From Myxococcota bacterium (GTDB lineage Bacteria; Myxococcota_A; Polyangia; Palsa-1104; JAEUJZ01), in contig JANWXW010000039.1 in assembly GCA_025057315.1 (NCBI GenBank), positions 1 to 64,000 of the forward strand: a DNA stretch of 64,000 nucleotides, in the 5' to 3' direction. This document shows, piece after piece, positions 60,918 to 64,000 of the stretch. The notes beneath the pieces were generated by a model. The model was not told where the DNA came from, did not search any database, and saw nothing but the letters and a program-made list of their open reading frames with translations. The position numbers were made by a program, and so were the translations under genes. Within the stretch, counting starts at the first letter, position 1, and the number at the start of each line of letters is the position of its first letter.

Positions 60918-61391
60918 ATGCTGACGCGCTGGAACACGGGATGGAGTGACTTTGACGAGATGTTTGCGGCCATGAACCAGCTGCGGACCTATATGGATCG
61001 CCTCTTTGAGGAGGCCTGGGGCGGCCGCCTGTTTGGGGATCGTCCCCAGCTGTATGGGGCTGGGACCTGGCCGCGGGCAAACCTGATTGACACCGGCTCG
61101 AGCCTCGTGCTCACCGCTGAGGTGCCGGGCCTGTCCGACAAGGACATCCAGATCACGCTGAACCAGGAGGTGCTCACCCTGAGCGGTGAGCGCAAGGTGC
61201 AGGTGCCTGAGGGCTACTCGGTGCACCGTCAGGAGAGGCCGGCGGTGCGGTTCTCGCGCAGCTTCGCGCTGCCCTGCCGCGTGGATGCTGACAGGACCAC
61301 CGCCACGGTGAAGAACGGCATCTTGACGGTGACGCTGGAGAAGGCAGCGGACGTCATGCCGCGGCGGATCGCGGTCAAGGCGTCTACCTAG
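60918..61391 (+). CDS. Small heat-shock protein, Hsp20/alpha-crystallin family (first of three)
   Basis: A 157-residue ATP-independent chaperone that holds unfolding proteins. ATG after AAGGAGG. A helical N-terminal arm (to about 50) contains MDRLFEEAWGG. The alpha-crystallin domain (about 53-145) has VLTAEVPGLSDKDIQI, LTLSGERK, VRFSRSFALPCRVDAD and the conserved NGILTVTLEK. The tail ends RRIAVKAST with an I-x-V motif. The best-conserved copy of the cluster, so probably the canonical one. First gene of a three-gene run with 43- and 40-base gaps. Confidence 0.93.
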   Translation: MLTRWNTGWSDFDEMFAAMNQLRTYMDRLFEEAWGGRLFGDRPQLYGAGTWPRANLIDTGSSLVLTAEVPGLSDKDIQITLNQEVLTLSGERKVQVPEGYSVHRQERPAVRFSRSFALPCRVDADRTTATVKNGILTVTLEKAADVMPRRIAVKAST

Positions 61392-61393
61392 AC

Positions 61394-61430
61394 GCTTCCC
61401 AACCTGGAAGCCTGAAAGAAAGGAGGAAGC
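61394..61430 (+). promoter_or_regulatory. Leader hairpin with competing arms before the second hsp20
   Basis: GCTTCC (61394-61399) can pair with GGAAGC at 61406-61411 (six-base loop) or with a second GGAAGC at 61425-61430 that overlaps the Shine-Dalgarno AAGGAGG. The two pairings are mutually exclusive and only the second masks the ribosome binding site. This is visible in sequence; function is inference. Confidence 0.4.
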
Positions 61431-61434
61431 TGCC

Positions 61435-61824
61435 ATGTCTCGTGAGACCGGAATTGTGAAGTCTGAGCCCCAACCGATGGCCCAGAGCGCCGAGCGGCCG
61501 GCGGTTGCACCCCCGTGCGACATCTATGAGAACGCGGACGAGATCCTCGTCGTGGCGGATGTGCCCGGTGCGGTGCCCGAGACGATTGAGATCAACCTCG
61601 ACAAGAACGAGCTGAGCATCACGGCGCGGCGTGAGCTTCCGGCCGTGGAGGGCTCGCTGCTCGCTGCCGAGCACCGCGACCGCGACTTCCGCCGGCGCTT
61701 CGCCGTGCCTGGTGGCATCGACGCCAACCGGATCACCGCGGATCTGCGCGATGGCGTCCTCACCCTCCATCTGCCCAAGTCGGAGGCGCTCAAGCCACGG
61801 CAGATCGCGGTGCGGGCCGGCTGA
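61435..61824 (+). CDS. Small heat-shock protein, Hsp20 family (second of three)
   Basis: A 129-residue Hsp20 with a short N-terminal arm and a compact alpha-crystallin domain: PPCDIYENADEILVVADVPG, IEINLDKNELSITARREL, DFRRRFAVPGGIDANRI and RDGVLTLHLPKSE. Tail ends RQIAVRAG. It lacks the aromatic-rich arm of the first copy, suggesting different oligomerisation. Strong Shine-Dalgarno (AAGGAGG) but within the hairpin-forming leader. Its stop codon lies inside a second hairpin that precedes the third gene. Confidence 0.92.
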   Translation: MSRETGIVKSEPQPMAQSAERPAVAPPCDIYENADEILVVADVPGAVPETIEINLDKNELSITARRELPAVEGSLLAAEHRDRDFRRRFAVPGGIDANRITADLRDGVLTLHLPKSEALKPRQIAVRAG

Positions 61825-61857
61825 TATAGAGCCGGCTGATATCCTCTGATATAGAGG
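61816..61857 (+). promoter_or_regulatory. Two adjacent hairpins masking the third hsp20 ribosome binding site (RNA-thermometer candidate)
   Basis: Hairpin 1: GCCGGCT (61816-61822) pairs with AGCCGGC (61830-61836), 7 bp, loop GATATAG, overlapping the second hsp20 stop. Hairpin 2: CCTCT (61843-61847) pairs with AGAGG (61853-61857), loop GATAT; the right arm is the Shine-Dalgarno of the ATG at 61865. A short AU-looped stem masking the SD of a heat-shock gene is the logic of known RNA thermometers. The 11-mer CTGATATAGAG occurs twice (61821, 61846). Confidence 0.5.
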
Positions 61858-61864
61858 TGAACCG

Positions 61865-62305
61865 ATGAAGTGGAACGAGGTCGTGTCCACGCTGCGGCAG
61901 GGGATCAGGCGGCGTCTGGGCCGGGGGGAGGGAGCAGTGGTCCCTGTGAGCCAAGCAGTGCCGGAGCGACTTGGCGGCGCGCCTGTGGCCGTCCCAGCGG
62001 TGGACGTCTATGAGAACGAGAGCGAACTGGTCGTCGTGGCCGACGTGCCCGGGGGAAGCCGCGAGGGGGCTGTGGTATCGTGGGAGCAGGGTCGTGGCCT
62101 GACCCTGTTGGTCCAAGGCCCAGAGCCTCCGGGGGGTACGGTGTGGACGGCAGAGTATGGTCCCCACGACTGGTACCGCGCTCTGGACCTGCCTGAGTAT
62201 GCGGACGCGGCACGGGCCACCTCGACCATCAAGGATGGCGTGTTGACCATCCGCATTCCCAAGCGGGCTGCGGCCACCAAGCGCATTCGCGTCCAGGCCG
62301 GCTGA
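61865..62305 (+). CDS. Divergent Hsp20-family protein (third of three)
   Basis: A 146-residue Hsp20 relative. A basic, helical N-terminal arm (about 1-25) precedes an alpha-crystallin-like domain: PAVDVYENESELVVVADVPG, then an atypical middle (GGSREGAVVSWEQGRGLTLL), YRALDLPEYADAARATSTI and KDGVLTIRIPKRA. Tail ends RIRVQAG. The central strands are Gly- and Trp-rich and much less conserved than in the two upstream copies, so it may be specialised. Translation start is controlled by the hairpin leader described separately. Confidence 0.88.
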   Translation: MKWNEVVSTLRQGIRRRLGRGEGAVVPVSQAVPERLGGAPVAVPAVDVYENESELVVVADVPGGSREGAVVSWEQGRGLTLLVQGPEPPGGTVWTAEYGPHDWYRALDLPEYADAARATSTIKDGVLTIRIPKRAAATKRIRVQAG

Positions 62306-62365
62306 GGTTCTCGTTCGTCTCTTCCCGCAAGGGCGCTCGGGTCATCAGGGTCCCGCCGGGTCCTG

Positions 62366-62396
62366 GGCCCTGGGATAGGGTCGTTGTCCCAGGGCC
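62366..62396 (+). terminator. Strong stem-loop after the hsp20 cluster
   Basis: GGCCCTGGGA (62366-62375) and TCCCAGGGCC (62387-62396) form a perfect 10-bp GC-rich stem with an 11-base loop. No T-run follows, so a Rho-independent role is uncertain; mRNA stabilisation is an alternative. Confidence 0.4.
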
Positions 62397-62587
62397 AGGG
62401 CCCAGGCGCCTCCATCCAGCCTTGCCGCGCCGGTCTGTGCCGGATCCGAAGGTTCCAGCGGAAGGTTTCAAGCTGACTGATTCGGTCGCGGGTGTCCCTT
62501 TCCTGGGGCATGCGGTGTGGGTTCTGCGCTGCTGTGGCGTCCCGGGGTGGTGCGGCACAATGGGTCTGCAGGCGCCTGGGCCCTGGC
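62394..62587. repeat. 18-bp inverted repeat enclosing about 158 bp
   Basis: Positions 62394-62411 are the reverse complement of 62570-62587 (core CAGGGCCCAGGCGCC / GGCGCCTGGGCCCTG). The left arm overlaps the hsp20-end stem-loop by a few bases. No transposase or target-site duplication is visible. Confidence 0.7.
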
Positions 62588-62629
62588 TCCGCCCGCGGAT
62601 CGGCGTGCAGTGCCCGCTCTGGCGTGTCC

Positions 62630-64000
62630 TCAGCGCAGCATGCGGTAGGGGTCCTGGCTCGGGTCGTCCTCCTCGGGGGGAGGGGGGGGATGGGGCCCGG
62701 CTGCAGGCGGTGAGGCTGGCGGGCTCGGCGGCTCAGTGGCCGGCGCGGTGGCGGCCGGGGGCGTGCTCGGCGCGGTGGCGGCCGGGGGGGTGCCGGGGCC
62801 TGTTGGGGCGCTGCTTGGGGGCGGCCCGGCTGCAGGGGCCGAAAACACCGGTGGAGGCAGGGAGGGCGGCGAGGGCTCTCCTGGCGGGGAGGAAGCCTCG
62901 GTCCGGATGGGGGGTGGCTCTGCCTGCGGCCCAGCTGGCAGGGGGCGAACGATGCGAGGCGGACCGCCGGCCGGGAAGTGGATTTCTGGCAGCTCCTCGT
63001 CCCTCTGCTGGCTTCGGCGGCGGCGCAGCTCGGGCCGGACTGCGTCGCTGGCCTGGGGGGGGAGACGCTCGGGCTGTGCCCGCAGGGCCGGACGGGCCGG
63101 CTCGGCTTGGGGGGGCTGCTCTGCCACCTGGGCCGAGCGCGCCGGGGGCGGCCCTCCTGTGGCGGCCTGCCCCCGGCTGTGGACGCGATGGACCAGCATC
63201 GCACCGACCAGCCCACCCAGCGCCACTGCCGTACCGAGAAGCAGACCTGCCCGCCGACGCCACCAGGGCAACAGGGCTGCGACCTCGGCCTCCTCTGGTT
63301 CGTTGGCGGAAGAGGCCCCGGGCGCCGCGGCCGAGGCGGCCGGCGTCTGTTCGGCCGAGGGCAGCCCACCCCCTTGTGGCAACATCGGCTCGGATGGCGC
63401 CAGGGACAGCGATCCCGATCCCTGGCGCAGCTGGCGGATCCGCAGCAGCACCTGCTCCCCGTTGGCTGGCCGCTCTGCTGGGTCCTTGCGCAACAGGTCC
63501 AGGATGAGCTGCGCCAAGGGCTCGGACAGGGCCGGATTCAGCGCCCGCGGGTGGGGCGGCTCCTCGCGCAGGTGCCGCAGCAGCACCTGGATGCCCGAGG
63601 TCCCCTCGAACGGCACCCGCCCGGTGGCCATCTGAAACAGAATGCAGCCCAGCGAGTACAGGTCGGCGCGCGGGTCGATGTCTGTGCCCGAGGCCTGCTC
63701 CGGCGCGATGTAGTGGGGCGTGCCGAACACCGTGCCGATGCGCGACAGCTGGCTGTCGCCGTGGTGGTAATCGGCGACGATCTTGGCGATGCCAAAGTCG
63801 ACGATCTTGACCACGTCGCGATCGCCGCGCCGCTCGGTCAGCAGGATGTTTTCGGGCTTGAGGTCGCGGTGGATGATGTTCTTTTCGTGCGCCTCGGCCA
63901 GCGCGGAGGCGATCTGCTCGCCCAGGTGCAGCAGCCGCCCTGGCGGCAGCGGCCCCTGCTCTGACAGCAGAGCCGAGAGCGGTTCCCCCTCCACGTACTC
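62630..64000 (-). CDS. Membrane-anchored Ser/Thr protein kinase (N-terminus beyond window)
   Basis: At least 456 residues, cut at the window end within the kinase N-lobe/C-lobe junction (EYVEGEPLSALL). The remaining C-lobe has HRDLKPEN, VDFG, GTPHYIAPEQ and DLYSLGCILFQMATGRVPFE, so it should be active and of RD type. A linker with GSGSL is followed by one membrane helix (LLLGTAVALGGLVGAMLVH) and a long Pro/Ala/Glu-rich extracytoplasmic tail with two nearly identical PPAATAP stretches. No sensor fold such as PASTA or HEAT is seen after the helix, unlike the kinase at 52153-55050. Confidence 0.92.
   Translation of the reverse strand, partial: EYVEGEPLSALLSEQGPLPPGRLLHLGEQIASALAEAHEKNIIHRDLKPENILLTERRGDRDVVKIVDFGIAKIVADYHHGDSQLSRIGTVFGTPHYIAPEQASGTDIDPRADLYSLGCILFQMATGRVPFEGTSGIQVLLRHLREEPPHPRALNPALSEPLAQLILDLLRKDPAERPANGEQVLLRIRQLRQGSGSLSLAPSEPMLPQGGGLPSAEQTPAASAAAPGASSANEPEEAEVAALLPWWRRRAGLLLGTAVALGGLVGAMLVHRVHSRGQAATGGPPPARSAQVAEQPPQAEPARPALRAQPERLPPQASDAVRPELRRRRSQQRDEELPEIHFPAGGPPRIVRPLPAGPQAEPPPIRTEASSPPGEPSPPSLPPPVFSAPAAGPPPSSAPTGPGTPPAATAPSTPPAATAPATEPPSPPASPPAAGPHPPPPPEEDDPSQDPYRMLR

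Larger units (their letters stand above)
62306..62629. other. 324-bp gap between the hsp20 cluster and the kinase gene
   Basis: No gene supported. It contains the stem-loop at 62366-62396 and the longer inverted repeat 62394-62587. The genes on either side converge here, so it is mainly a 3'-end region for both. Confidence 0.6.

Noticed and set aside
62394..62587. Insertion sequence bounded by the 18-bp inverted repeat
   Set aside because: Only 158 bp inside, no transposase and no flanking target duplication.
1..64000. tRNA, rRNA, integrase or phage genes
   Set aside because: None could be recognised by eye; a covariance-model scan would be needed to exclude small RNAs.

Overview
The window is a very GC-rich bacterial chromosome segment with strong G/C bias at third codon positions. 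The gene content points to Myxococcota or another former deltaproteobacterial lineage: two Oar-like TonB-dependent receptors, two membrane-anchored Ser/Thr protein kinases, many lipoproteins, FG-GAP and HEAT-repeat proteins, a CarH-type B12 photoreceptor and an animal-like steroid 5-alpha-reductase. This assignment is inference from families; no rRNA is present. I see no tRNA, CRISPR array, insertion sequence, integrase or phage gene.

Layout. 1-3383: the open 3' end of an unknown gene, a coiled-coil protein and an orphan family-5 solute-binding lipoprotein. 3605-9262: a Cys-rich/TIG/FG-GAP lipoprotein, then a tight unit of pyruvate dehydrogenase E1 alpha, a secreted amidohydrolase and a small membrane protein. 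9312-16357: a steroid 5-alpha-reductase homologue, a fibrinogen-like lipoprotein and the large helicase Lhr. 16368-20948: an Oar-like receptor with its upstream lipoprotein. 21016-32206, all on the minus strand: a CarH-type regulator, methyltransferase and glycosyltransferase genes, a phosphate-type porin, a polytopic membrane protein and a czcCBA heavy-metal efflux operon.

32207-33093 has no gene I can support but holds a 45-nt polypyrimidine tract and a roughly 65-bp tandem repeat. 33094-34587: a calpain-like protease with a prepilin-like N-terminus, followed by a small lipoprotein. 34744-43438: several unrecognised proteins and two consecutive HEAT-repeat proteins. 44264-45331: a class I DAHP synthase. 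45328-51440: a second Oar-like receptor unit with lipoprotein and 5'-nucleotidase-type genes. 52153-57090: a pseudokinase-kinase-TM-HEAT protein, divergent from a PAS histidine kinase and response-regulator pair. 57176-60647: an M23 peptidase, an exported methyltransferase and an HELGH metallopeptidase lipoprotein. 60918-62305: three consecutive hsp20 genes with hairpin-rich leaders. 62630-64000: a Ser/Thr kinase cut by the window end.

Functional themes are the cell envelope (at least nine predicted lipoproteins, two TonB receptors, porin, efflux), signalling (two Ser/Thr kinases, a two-component pair, a photoreceptor) and proteostasis (Hsp20s, calpain, metallopeptidases). The best candidates for undescribed biology are the tandem pseudokinase-kinase with extracytoplasmic HEAT repeats, the prepilin-like calpain with its partner lipoprotein, the twin lipoprotein/Oar receptor units, and the SD-sequestering hairpin before the third hsp20.
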